Notes: generated by a model from the sequence alone, not told the origin. A DNA stretch of 8,305 bases from Candidatus Kaiserbacteria bacterium (GCA_020428895.1 JAGQLZ010000013.1:1-8305), one strand, 5' to 3'; counted from the first letter of the stretch, positions 1 to 6,850 are shown. A program made the numbers and translations.

Positions 1-25
1 ATTAAATGTGGCCTGTGAAAGTATT

Positions 26-211
26 TTACTTTGGGAGGGGTACGTTATTGCATGCAATAACGAATTTGTACACAAATATTTCAAAAAAGGTTATGTCTAG
101 AGTCTTCATGGCGAGTTTTACATTTTTTATTGAGCTTTTCGTCTCCAAATTTCCAATCATGAATTTTTCTCGATCAGTCAATGGTAATGGTGTATTTTTA
201 TATTTAGGCAT
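26..211 (-). CDS. Doubtful small hypothetical protein, 61 aa
   Basis: I do not recognise this product. The frame runs from an ATG at 211 to a TAA at 26-28; a TTG at 226 would add five residues. AGAGG sits five bases before the ATG, a plausible Shine-Dalgarno site, and is the main reason to list it. The frame stays open without a start far upstream, towards position 350, so it could also be the 3' end of a decayed longer gene. The N-terminal half (MPKYKNTPLPLTDREKFMIG) is hydrophilic; the C-terminal third is rich in F, V and I (FFEIFVYKFVIA), which could be one weak hydrophobic segment. The last codons lie on the 20-bp palindrome at 43-62. The region is very AT-rich, where open frames arise by chance, and an equally long frame exists on the other strand without a ribosome site. 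Confidence is low. Confidence 0.25.
   Translation of the reverse strand: MPKYKNTPLPLTDREKFMIGNLETKSSIKNVKLAMKTLDITFFEIFVYKFVIACNNVPLPK
43..62. repeat. Perfect 20-bp palindrome
   Basis: CGTTATTGCA is followed directly by its reverse complement TGCAATAACG, with no spacer. A perfect dyad of this length without a loop is a better fit to a site for a dimeric DNA-binding protein than to an RNA hairpin. There is no T-tract on either side, so it is not an intrinsic terminator. It lies about 630 bp upstream of parB but does not have the CACGTG core of the common parS site. Confidence 0.6.
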
Positions 212-310
212 GATAACCTCTTTCAATTTATCTAAAACATTTTTAACATTAAATATTGATACTGTAAATTGTATTAAATATCTGTTAAACTCTTTATCAC
301 TTACCTCGAT

Positions 311-339
311 GGATTGTATATCTGGGAGATATACAATCC
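311..339. repeat. Perfect 13-bp inverted repeat with GGG loop
   Basis: Arms GGATTGTATATCT (311-323) and AGATATACAATCC (327-339) are exact reverse complements around GGG. Neither strand has a T-tract after it, which argues against an intrinsic terminator. On the plus strand it is followed by purine-rich sequence containing AGGAGG (345-350) and then the tRNA at 377. It may be a processing hairpin in the tRNA leader, an operator, or a relic of a lost gene's leader. Confidence 0.6.
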
Positions 340-376
340 GAAAGAGGAGGAATTAAGATTTGTTTGAAAATAGTGT

Positions 377-458
377 GCCGGAGTGGCGGAATCGGTAGAC
401 GCGTGCGACTCAAAATCGCATCTCGCAAGGGGTGAGGGTTCAAGTCCCTCCTCCGGCA
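377..458 (+). tRNA. tRNA-Leu, anticodon CAA
   Basis: This is a complete class II tRNA. The acceptor stem GCCGGAG (377-383) pairs with CTCCGGC (451-457), followed by discriminator A458. The D arm carries the leucine-type GGAATCGGTAGAC stretch. The anticodon stem TGCGA/TCGCA (404-408/416-420) encloses loop CTCAAAA with anticodon CAA at 411-413, reading UUG. The short variable arm folds as CTC-GCAA-GGG (422-431) and the T arm is GAGGG-TTCAAGT-CCCTC (434-450). The bases after the discriminator are CA and then G, so no CCA end is encoded and a CCA-adding enzyme is needed. It resembles the leuX-type tRNA-Leu(CAA) of other bacteria. No clear promoter is visible; TACAAT at 332-337 is a possible -10. 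Confidence 0.96.
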
Positions 459-550
459 CAGTGTTTTTAAATCTATACATGTACGAATCAAAATTGTATG
501 GCTCAAGGTTTGAGGGACTCAACTTACTCTCGAGGCGGAATTGGTAGGTA
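459..550 (+). pseudogene. Decayed tandem copies of the tRNA-Leu
   Basis: Positions 481-535 align with 403-456 of the intact tRNA at a constant 78-base offset, with about 37 of 54 positions identical and one inserted base. The copy keeps a pairable anticodon stem (TACGA/TTGTA) and the CAA anticodon loop, but its T loop lacks the TTC consensus and its 3' acceptor strand is gone. Its D-arm part (459-480) is barely recognisable. A second D-arm-like piece, GGCGGAATTGGTAGG, begins at 534 and matches 385-399 of the tRNA at 13 of 15 positions; nothing tRNA-like follows it. The simplest reading is a tandem tRNA array in which all but the first copy have degenerated. Integration at the tRNA 3' end is another possible source of the duplication. 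Confidence 0.6.
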
Positions 551-618
551 AAATTGTTTATATAGACCGTTTTTACGGCGACTTAATTAAATGTTTTGGG
601 AATAAAAAGTTATAAACA

Positions 619-646
619 TTATCTGAAAATTTATATATGCTAAAAT
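619..646 (+). promoter_or_regulatory. Possible parB promoter, extended -10
   Basis: TGC-TAAAAT (638-646) matches an extended -10 element (TGnTATAAT) with one mismatch in the hexamer. The -35 is weak (TTATCT at 619-624, 16-bp spacer), which extended -10 promoters tolerate. Transcription would start near 653, within an imperfect dyad ACGAAC (653-658) / GTTCGT (672-677), leaving a leader of about 35 nt before parB. The rest of the 551-688 stretch is AT-rich and shows only a small CCGT-TTTT-ACGG hairpin at 567-578. Confidence 0.4.
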
Positions 647-688
647 GGTTAAACGAACAAGGGAATTGAACGTTCGTAGAGTTATATT

Positions 689-1972
689 ATGTCATTTCAG
701 GGAGATTCCATTTTTTGGGTAGATATTGAGAAAATTGTACCTAATCCGTACCAACCACGGCGTGAGTTTAATGAATCAAAATTAAGTGAATTAGCTGATT
801 CAATCCGAATGTACGGTATTTTACAACCCCTTACGGTTACACGTAAGGAAGTTCAACGTGATGATGGTACGTTTTACACAGAATACGAATTAATCGCGGG
901 AGAACGCCGTATGCGAGCCTCTCAAGTAGCTGGTATAACCCAAGTACCGGTGATTATTCGTGATGGTGAACAAACCGATCAAGAAAAGTTAGAGTTAGCA
1001 ATTATTGAAAATTTACAACGAGAAGATCTAAATGCTATTGATAGAGCTTTAGCGTTTAGACAATTAGCTGATGTATTTGGTTTGTCTCATACCCAAGTAG
1101 CTAAAAAAGTTGGTCGTTCCCGAGAGTATGTTTCAAACTCTATCCGGCTTTTAGCTTTGCCTGATTATATGCAGAGTTCGCTTAAGCAAGGAGATATAAA
1201 CGAAGGTCACGCTCGAACTCTTTTGATGTTAAATGATCGTCCTGAAGAACAGGATACAGTTTTTCGTGAAATTTTACTTAAAAAACTATCAGTACGAGAA
1301 GTGGAGAGAATTGCGCGCAAGATTGCTACCGATAAAGTTCGCAAAAAAAGTTGGCATGATACAGATCCAGAATTAATGGAGATTGAAAAGAAGTTTACAG
1401 AAAGTTTAGGTACTCGAGTGCAAATTCAAAAGACTGACTATGGTGGTAAAGTGACCATTGATTACTTTTCACAAGATGATCTTGATCAGATGTTGGAACT
1501 TATTACTAAACGTCGAGAATTTGAAGGTAATAAACTGGCTAAATCAGAGTCAGGTAATGAGGCAGATATTTTGACCGAGAAGACACCGCTAGAAGTAGTT
1601 TCAAATGAGACAGAGCAATCAGAATCATCAGTTGATAGTGACACATCAGATACGCCAGTAAAACTAGCTGAAGCAGAATCCGAACCTTCCGTTGAGGATA
1701 TTTCAAGACCAGTAAAAAATTGGCATACAGAAACTAATCCTGTAAATTCAACAGAAACACCAGCTGAAGTTCCGCCGATGCCACCTCCACTTCCGCAACA
1801 TAAGCCAGCTGATTTTACTACTGATTCAACTCCGCTTGATATTAAACCAGTAAATCAAACTAATGAAAATCTTCTAGTAAATACAGAAGTAGAAAAAGAA
1901 GTGGATACGGAAAATAATTTTACTGAAGACAAGGACGATGATCTATATTCTGTTCGAAATTTTACAGTTTAG
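689..1972 (+). CDS. parB: ParB/Spo0J-family chromosome partition protein with long disordered tail
   Basis: ParB proteins bind parS sites near the origin and spread along DNA as CTP-dependent sliding clamps, working with ParA in chromosome segregation. The core is complete: box I NPYQPRR (residues 19-25), the CTP-binding box II GERRMRA (71-77), box III ENLQRED (107-113), a helix-turn-helix around 127-150 (LSHTQVAKKVGRSREYVSN), and a C-terminal dimerisation-like segment around 225-275 (GGKVTIDYFSQDDLDQMLEL). Family members usually end there, near 280-300 residues. This one continues about 150 residues through an acidic, Ser/Thr/Pro-rich, apparently disordered tail with a proline cluster (361-369) and ends in DDDLYSVRNFTV. 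AGAG seven bases before the ATG is a weak ribosome site. No parA lies within the window, and no canonical parS was found. The stop overlaps that of the convergent rel gene. Confidence 0.93.
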   Translation: MSFQGDSIFWVDIEKIVPNPYQPRREFNESKLSELADSIRMYGILQPLTVTRKEVQRDDGTFYTEYELIAGERRMRASQVAGITQVPVIIRDGEQTDQEKLELAIIENLQREDLNAIDRALAFRQLADVFGLSHTQVAKKVGRSREYVSNSIRLLALPDYMQSSLKQGDINEGHARTLLMLNDRPEEQDTVFREILLKKLSVREVERIARKIATDKVRKKSWHDTDPELMEIEKKFTESLGTRVQIQKTDYGGKVTIDYFSQDDLDQMLELITKRREFEGNKLAKSESGNEADILTEKTPLEVVSNETEQSESSVDSDTSDTPVKLAEAESEPSVEDISRPVKNWHTETNPVNSTETPAEVPPMPPPLPQHKPADFTTDSTPLDIKPVNQTNENLLVNTEVEKEVDTENNFTEDKDDDLYSVRNFTV

Positions 1973-3513
1973 ATTCCGTTTGCGTCATTTAGATAACTGC
2001 GGATATGTCGTCTAGCCAAAGAAGTTTTTACGATTTCCAACCAACGTGGTGAGGGTTTTGATGATTTTTTAGTTTCAATTTCTACAATGTCACCGTTCTT
2101 AAGTTCAGTATCTAGTTGTACTAACTTTTGATTAACTTTAGCTCCAAACATATGATCACCAATTTCTGAATGAATAGCGTAAGCAAAATCAATTGGAGTT
2201 GCACCAACTGGTAGGTCTACCACGTCACCATGAGGCGTAAATACAAAAATACGATATGAGAAGAAATCTTCACGCATGTCAGCCATAAATTCTGATCCAG
2301 TAGTTTTATCTTTAGTGTACATTTCACCAATTTGATTTATCCATTCTGGAATTTTTTCTTTTGGTGCTTTTTCGCGCAAGTCTTCTAAGTCTTTGGTGTG
2401 TTTAACTTGACGATTTGAAAACGGTCTAAATAAAGTAGGTACAAGATTACCAAAACGAGAACTACCGTTAGTGCTGGCTACGTCGGGAGTTTTATAGGTT
2501 ATGTGTGAAGCAATACCAAATTCCGCTTCGTGGTGCATTTTTCTGGTGCGAATTTGGATTTCAAGAATCGTACCGTTAGTGGTGGTAACAGTAGTGTGAA
2601 TTGATTGATATCCATTTGGTTTAGGAAAAGCAATATAGTCTTTTACTCGACTTGGTAATGGTCGCCATAGTTCATGCACGATACCTAGCGCTCGATAGCA
2701 GTCTTCTACGGTTGCCACCACTACTCGCATAGCCAATAGGTCATAAACTGAATTAATATCCCACTCTTTTCGTTTTAGCTTTTGGTAAAGACTATATAGA
2801 CCCTTAACTCGGTATGAGGTATTGAAATCTATTAAGTTGGAATCAGCTAAGCGTTTTTGAAGTATTTTACGTTCTTTCTCGAGCACCTCATTAGATTTAC
2901 CAGTTCTTTTCTCCAGTAACTCACAAACACGTTTATGATGTTCTTCATAAACATAAGGAAAAGCTAGGTCTTCCAGCTCTTTACGAACGCGACCCATTCC
3001 TAAGCGGTGAGCAATTGGTACGTATATTTCTAGAGTTTCCCGAGCGATTCTTTGCTGTTTCTCTTTAGGTATATGTTCGAGAGTTTGCATGTTATGCAAA
3101 CGGTCCACCAATTTAATAATCAGTACTCTGATATCTTGACTAGTGGCTACGAATAGTTTGCGCAAACTTTCATTATGTCGATCAGAGCCATAATAGCGCA
3201 CGGCACTAAGTTTGGTTACCCCTTCAACCAAAAATAAAACTTCATCACCAAATTCTTTACCGAGTTCTTCAGATGTGACTTCAGTATCTTCAATCACGTC
3301 GTGCAATAATGCGGCGATAACGGTTCTGGGACCCATACCCATTTCAGCTAATTTGAAAGCTACAGCAGCAATATGTGATAAATATGGTTCACCTGAATAA
3401 CGTTTATGATTTTTATGAGCTTCAGCTGCAAATTCATACGCTTTATTTATAAGCGCACGATTTTCATCGCTAGGTGATGACATTTGGGAAATAATGTCTT
3501 GAGCTGACTTCAT
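1969..3513 (-). CDS. rel: Bifunctional (p)ppGpp synthetase/hydrolase, RelA/SpoT family, lacking the distal regulatory domains
   Basis: This 514-residue protein makes and degrades the alarmone (p)ppGpp. The N-terminal HD hydrolase domain is intact, with H47, HDVIED (71-76) and KLVDRLHNM (134-142). The synthetase domain follows, with RVKGLYSLYQKLKRK (235-249), YDLLAMRVVV (257-266), YIAFPKPNGYQSIHTT (293-308) and EIQIRT (318-323). R289-V-K-D292 matches the RXKD signature of bifunctional enzymes rather than the EXDD of synthetase-only RelA. A TGS domain occupies about 420-480. The protein ends after the first helix beyond TGS, so the helical, zinc-finger/coiled-coil and ACT domains of the usual 700-plus-residue protein are absent. 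A charged insertion of about 30 residues separates synthetase and TGS (342-388). No Shine-Dalgarno precedes the ATG; a dyad ends four bases before it. It is the last gene of dprA-topA-rel. Confidence 0.94.
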   Translation of the reverse strand: MKSAQDIISQMSSPSDENRALINKAYEFAAEAHKNHKRYSGEPYLSHIAAVAFKLAEMGMGPRTVIAALLHDVIEDTEVTSEELGKEFGDEVLFLVEGVTKLSAVRYYGSDRHNESLRKLFVATSQDIRVLIIKLVDRLHNMQTLEHIPKEKQQRIARETLEIYVPIAHRLGMGRVRKELEDLAFPYVYEEHHKRVCELLEKRTGKSNEVLEKERKILQKRLADSNLIDFNTSYRVKGLYSLYQKLKRKEWDINSVYDLLAMRVVVATVEDCYRALGIVHELWRPLPSRVKDYIAFPKPNGYQSIHTTVTTTNGTILEIQIRTRKMHHEAEFGIASHITYKTPDVASTNGSSRFGNLVPTLFRPFSNRQVKHTKDLEDLREKAPKEKIPEWINQIGEMYTKDKTTGSEFMADMREDFFSYRIFVFTPHGDVVDLPVGATPIDFAYAIHSEIGDHMFGAKVNQKLVQLDTELKNGDIVEIETKKSSKPSPRWLEIVKTSLARRHIRSYLNDANGI

Positions 3514-3517
3514 TAAA

Positions 3518-3537
3518 ACATTCTATGGATAGAATGT
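3518..3537. promoter_or_regulatory. 20-bp dyad immediately upstream of rel
   Basis: ACATTCTAT (3518-3526) and ATAGAATGT (3529-3537) are exact reverse complements around a GG centre. The dyad ends four bases before the rel start codon and occupies the place where a Shine-Dalgarno sequence would be expected. It could be an operator for a dimeric repressor, with an internal rel promoter nearby, or an mRNA hairpin of 7-8 bp with a small loop that controls rel translation. The two-base centre fits a DNA site slightly better. Confidence 0.55.
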
Positions 3538-3553
3538 CCGATTGGCAAGTCGT

Positions 3554-3572
3554 AACTACTGCTTTAGTAGTT
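3554..3572 (-). repeat. Inverted repeat across the topA stop codon
   Basis: AACTACT (3554-3560) and AGTAGTT (3566-3572) are 7-bp arms around a 5-base loop and include the topA stop codon (3556-3558). There is no T-tract, so it is unlikely to terminate transcription. Together with the dyad at 3518-3537 it places two hairpin-forming sequences in the short topA-rel junction, a possible RNA processing or stability element. Confidence 0.4.
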
Positions 3573-5916
3573 CGACAGCATCTTCAATTGAAAATTTATC
3601 AAGATCAGTGTCTGGAGGAATCTCAATTCTTTTGAAACCTTTACGCATATACTGACCAGATTTTGATTCATAAATATTAATCATCTTTCGAGTCTTTGGG
3701 TGTATACCCACTTCCTTAACAAGTTTTTCACCTTTTCTCAGTCGTTTTGGTTCAGCTAAAATCTCCATCGCTCGTTTGTAGGTAATGTCGTAAGGATTAT
3801 CTTTTCCAGTTAGTGAACGATAGTCACCGGCGTGGCCGATAAACGGTCCAAACTGACCAGTGTTGGCGATGACTGGTTCTCCAGTTTTTGGATGCTCACC
3901 CAACTCTCTTGGAAGACTTAGGAATTTAAGAGCATCTTCAAGACTAACGTCTTCTGGTTTTGTATCTGGTGGTAGGGAGCTACGATGTGGTTTTGGTTGT
4001 TTCTTACCTTTTTCTGGAGTAACACCACGTTGCACATAGGGTCCGAATTTGCCATTTAATACAAAGATTGGTTCGTCAGTTTCTGGGTCTTTACCGATTG
4101 GTTCGTCGGCCTTAATTTCTTCACCATTTATCATGCGAGCACCGCTACAGTCAGGGAAGGTTTTGCAAGACAAGAAAGTTCCGTTCTTACCAAGTTTTCG
4201 TACCATATCTTTGCCACAATCAGGACAAGGAAATTCTTTTGGTCCCGGACCTAAGTTGGTTAGTTTTTCGATGTCTTCTTTAGATGCCACAGCTTTATGA
4301 AAAGCGTTATAAAAAGTATCTAAAGTTTTAACATACTTACGGTCTCCACTGGCAATTTCGTCTAATTCAGTTTCCATCTCACTAGTAAAAGTGTCAGAAA
4401 TATAGTCGGCAAAATGTTCTTCAAGAAAACTAGATACAACGTCACCGGTGTCAGTTGGGATTAGAGTGCGACCTTCTTTTTCGACATAACCTCGGTCTGT
4501 GATGGTGCGCATAATACTGGCATAGGTTGAAGGACGACCAATACCACGTTTCTCAAGCTCTTTAATTAACCCAGCTTCAGTGTAGCGATTTGGTGGTTGA
4601 GTTTGTTTGGCTTCGATAACAATTTCTTTAAGATTCAACTTGTCGCCAGTATTTAGTAAAGGCACTTCAGTATCCTCACCTCGAGAAGCTGGATCAGCAC
4701 TCAACCAACCAGCAAACATCAGTCTAGAACCAGTTACAGTGAAGTTTGGAATTGTTTCTTTGTCGTTGTCGATATTTGCCACAATTTTTGTACGCTTCAT
4801 GCTGGCATCAGCCATTTGTGAAGCAACAGCACGATTCCAAATAAGCTGGTATAAAGCTTTTTGGTCTGCAGTAGTACCACAGGTCCGTTTAGAAAAATTA
4901 GTTGGACGAACCGCTTCATGAGCTTCTTGAGCTGACTTACTGGTAGTTTTATAGGCTTTAACATTTAAATATTCCTGACCATATTCTTTTTTAACCAAGG
5001 CACTAATTTGTTTGATGGCAACCTGACTCATAGTAGTACTGTCAGTACGCATGTAAGTAATATGACCAGCTTCGTACAATTTTTGAGCAGCTCCCATAGT
5101 GCGAGATGGAGAAAAGCCTAGTCGGGTTGAAGCAACTTGTTGTAGGGTGGATGTAGTAAATGGTGGTTTTGGAGATCGCTTTGCTTCAGTTTCTTTTACT
5201 TCTCTAACTGCCCATGAATTAGCTTCACCGATTTTTTTAATACTATCTGCTTCGTCAGCTTTTTTAGGTTGCTTAACACAGGTTAAAGTTAATGAACTTT
5301 TTTTAACTTCTGTGTTGGCAGTAAGGACAAAGAAGTCTTCTGGATTAAAAGCTCTAATTTCTCGCTCTCGTTCCATAACAATACGTAGAGCCGGTGATTG
5401 TACACGTCCAGCAGATAGTCCATAACGAACCTTTTTCCAAATCAAACCGGACAAATCATAACCAACTAATCGGTCTAATACACGACGAGCTTCTTGAGCT
5501 TCTTTAAGATGAAGATCAATATCACGCGGATGTTCAATAGCTTCTTTAACGGCATCTTCAGTAATTTCATTAAAAACCACTCGTTTAAGTTTTTTATTAT
5601 GATCTTTTATTAGTTCTGCAACATGCCAAGCAATGGCTTCTCCTTCACGATCAGGGTCGGATGCTAGTAGCACAGTGTCAGCTTTTTTGGCTGCTTTTTG
5701 GAGAGATTCAATAACTTTTTGTTTACCAGGAGAAATTATGTAATTAGGAACAAACCCTGCTTCGATATCAACAGCGTCTTTATTCGTCTTTGGTAAATCA
5801 CGAACGTGACCAACTGAAGACAAAACTTTATATCCTTTACCAAGATACTTTTCGATAGTTTTTGCTTTGGCTGGTGACTCTACGATTACTAATGTGGTCT
5901 TTTCCTTAGTTGTCAT
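3556..5916 (-). CDS. topA: DNA topoisomerase I (type IA)
   Basis: This enzyme relaxes negative supercoils by breaking and rejoining one DNA strand through a phosphotyrosine intermediate. The 786-residue protein opens with a Toprim domain: TLVIVESPAKAKTIEKYLG holds catalytic E13, and DPDREGE (87-93) is the metal-binding acidic triad. The active-site tyrosine is Y288 in ITYMRTDST (286-294). KRGIGRPSTYASI (456-468) is the conserved RPSTYA region. One four-cysteine zinc ribbon follows (C564, C567, C584, C590), then topoisomerase C-terminal repeats with the FGPY/FGPF motif at 624-627 and 689-692 and a final basic, lysine-rich repeat. All catalytic residues are present. Spacing from dprA is 33 bp and to rel 42 bp, so cotranscription is likely. 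No clear Shine-Dalgarno is seen before the ATG. Confidence 0.97.
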   Translation of the reverse strand: MTTKEKTTLVIVESPAKAKTIEKYLGKGYKVLSSVGHVRDLPKTNKDAVDIEAGFVPNYIISPGKQKVIESLQKAAKKADTVLLASDPDREGEAIAWHVAELIKDHNKKLKRVVFNEITEDAVKEAIEHPRDIDLHLKEAQEARRVLDRLVGYDLSGLIWKKVRYGLSAGRVQSPALRIVMEREREIRAFNPEDFFVLTANTEVKKSSLTLTCVKQPKKADEADSIKKIGEANSWAVREVKETEAKRSPKPPFTTSTLQQVASTRLGFSPSRTMGAAQKLYEAGHITYMRTDSTTMSQVAIKQISALVKKEYGQEYLNVKAYKTTSKSAQEAHEAVRPTNFSKRTCGTTADQKALYQLIWNRAVASQMADASMKRTKIVANIDNDKETIPNFTVTGSRLMFAGWLSADPASRGEDTEVPLLNTGDKLNLKEIVIEAKQTQPPNRYTEAGLIKELEKRGIGRPSTYASIMRTITDRGYVEKEGRTLIPTDTGDVVSSFLEEHFADYISDTFTSEMETELDEIASGDRKYVKTLDTFYNAFHKAVASKEDIEKLTNLGPGPKEFPCPDCGKDMVRKLGKNGTFLSCKTFPDCSGARMINGEEIKADEPIGKDPETDEPIFVLNGKFGPYVQRGVTPEKGKKQPKPHRSSLPPDTKPEDVSLEDALKFLSLPRELGEHPKTGEPVIANTGQFGPFIGHAGDYRSLTGKDNPYDITYKRAMEILAEPKRLRKGEKLVKEVGIHPKTRKMINIYESKSGQYMRKGFKRIEIPPDTDLDKFSIEDAVELLKQ

Positions 5917-5949
5917 GGCTATAAGAAATACTAGGTTTACATATATATG

Positions 5950-6813
5950 TCAAATAATAGCTCTTAGTAATCCTCCTGATTCTGTTATATATCCTTTCAT
6001 TTCCATCTGCATCAACAACATCATTGTCTCATTAGTTGGTTTTTTTAGTAAGCGAATAAGATCGTCTTTTGACTTAGGTTCGTGGAGTAAATCTATTACT
6101 GCCGATTCAGTTTCTGATAAATCATAAACTGGTTCTGATGTTTCTTTTATAGATTTTGAAATTCCAAACACATCTAAAATATCTTCTGAGGTTGTTATTG
6201 CAATGGCACCTAGTTTTAGAAATTGATGAGTACCAGCAGTGTTCTTAGAAAAAATATTTCCCGGCACCACTAGTAGTTCACGATTGTAGTCAGTTGCCAA
6301 GCGGGCAGTAATGAGAGTGCCGGATTTTTCTTCAGCCTCAATGAGTAGGGTGGCGTAAGAAATGCCAGCTACCAGTCGGTTGCGTTGGGGAAATGACCAC
6401 TTGGTAGCTTTAAAGTTTGGTTCAAATTCTGACAGCAGACCACCACCAGCCTCCATAATGCGGTAGGCAAGTGGTTTGTGTTTAGCAGGATAGATTACTT
6501 TGTCGTCTAGCCCGCCACCGGGGATTGCTAACGTATATAGATTATTAGCTAGGGCTGCCTCATGAGCCAACGAATCAATACCTAGTGCCAACCCCGAAAC
6601 AATTCCAATTGGATAGTTTGCCAATCCGGCCAGTAAGTGATTAACGACATCCTTACCGTAAGTAGTGTATTTGCGAGAACCAACTATCGAAAGAAGTTTT
6701 AATTGCTGAGAGGGAAGTGAGCCACGGAGATTGAGTTGTTTGGGTGGCTGAGGAATTTCCCGCAATAAAGCGGGAAATTCCTCAGCCTTTAACTCCCTTA
6801 ACAAGAACGACAT
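5950..6813 (-). CDS. dprA: DNA-processing protein DprA
   Basis: DprA binds incoming single-stranded DNA during natural transformation and loads RecA. The 287-residue protein has the Rossmann-like DprA core: FPALLREIPQPP (13-24), the phosphate-binding IVGSRKYTTYG (43-53), SGLALGID (73-80), AIPGGGLD (96-103), FPQRNRLVAG (141-150) and GTLITARLA (165-173). A short linker leads to a winged-helix-like segment (about 233-285). The N-terminal helical domain of longer DprA proteins is missing, so this is a compact form. A perfect 18-bp hairpin is encoded within codons 9-23. The promoter seen upstream would start transcription only a few bases before the ATG, and no Shine-Dalgarno is visible. It is the first gene of a minus-strand operon with topA and rel. 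Confidence 0.95.
   Translation of the reverse strand: MSFLLRELKAEEFPALLREIPQPPKQLNLRGSLPSQQLKLLSIVGSRKYTTYGKDVVNHLLAGLANYPIGIVSGLALGIDSLAHEAALANNLYTLAIPGGGLDDKVIYPAKHKPLAYRIMEAGGGLLSEFEPNFKATKWSFPQRNRLVAGISYATLLIEAEEKSGTLITARLATDYNRELLVVPGNIFSKNTAGTHQFLKLGAIAITTSEDILDVFGISKSIKETSEPVYDLSETESAVIDLLHEPKSKDDLIRLLKKPTNETMMLLMQMEMKGYITESGGLLRAII
6746..6787 (-). repeat. Perfect 18-bp hairpin inside the start of dprA
   Basis: Arms GGCTGAGGAATTTCCCGC (6746-6763) and its exact reverse complement (6770-6787) surround a 6-base loop. In the dprA mRNA this covers +27 to +68 from the A of the start codon, encoding residues 9-23, which are conserved in the family. No U-tract follows, so it is not a terminator. 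It may modulate translation from the near-leaderless start, serve as an RNase III site, or be a palindromic element tolerated in frame. Confidence 0.8.
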
Positions 6814-6821
6814 TACCTAAT

Positions 6822-6850
6822 ATTATCACGTCTTCAAAAATGCTTGACAA
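6822..6850 (-). promoter_or_regulatory. dprA-topA-rel operon promoter
   Basis: Reading the minus strand, TTGTCA (6850-6845) and GATAAT (6827-6822) are separated by 17 bp; each hexamer matches the sigma-70 consensus at five of six positions. Transcription would start near 6815, one to four bases before the dprA ATG at 6813, giving a nearly leaderless mRNA. Its -35 overlaps that of the rightward promoter by five bases. Confidence 0.6.

Noticed and set aside
6..356. Plus-strand open frame of 116 codons
   Set aside because: It has no Shine-Dalgarno, lies in very AT-rich sequence, mirrors the minus-strand frame and shows no recognisable protein features.
297..522. Two overlapping minus-strand frames across the tRNA
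   Set aside because: They are antisense readings of the tRNA-Leu and its decayed copy; the RRRDLNPHPLRDAILSRT-like peptide is a common artefact of tRNA-Leu genes.
481..550. Circularly permuted tRNA (3' half before a D-arm-like 5' half)
   Set aside because: The order is suggestive, but no 7-bp acceptor stem can be formed and the T loop lacks its consensus; tandem decay explains it more simply.
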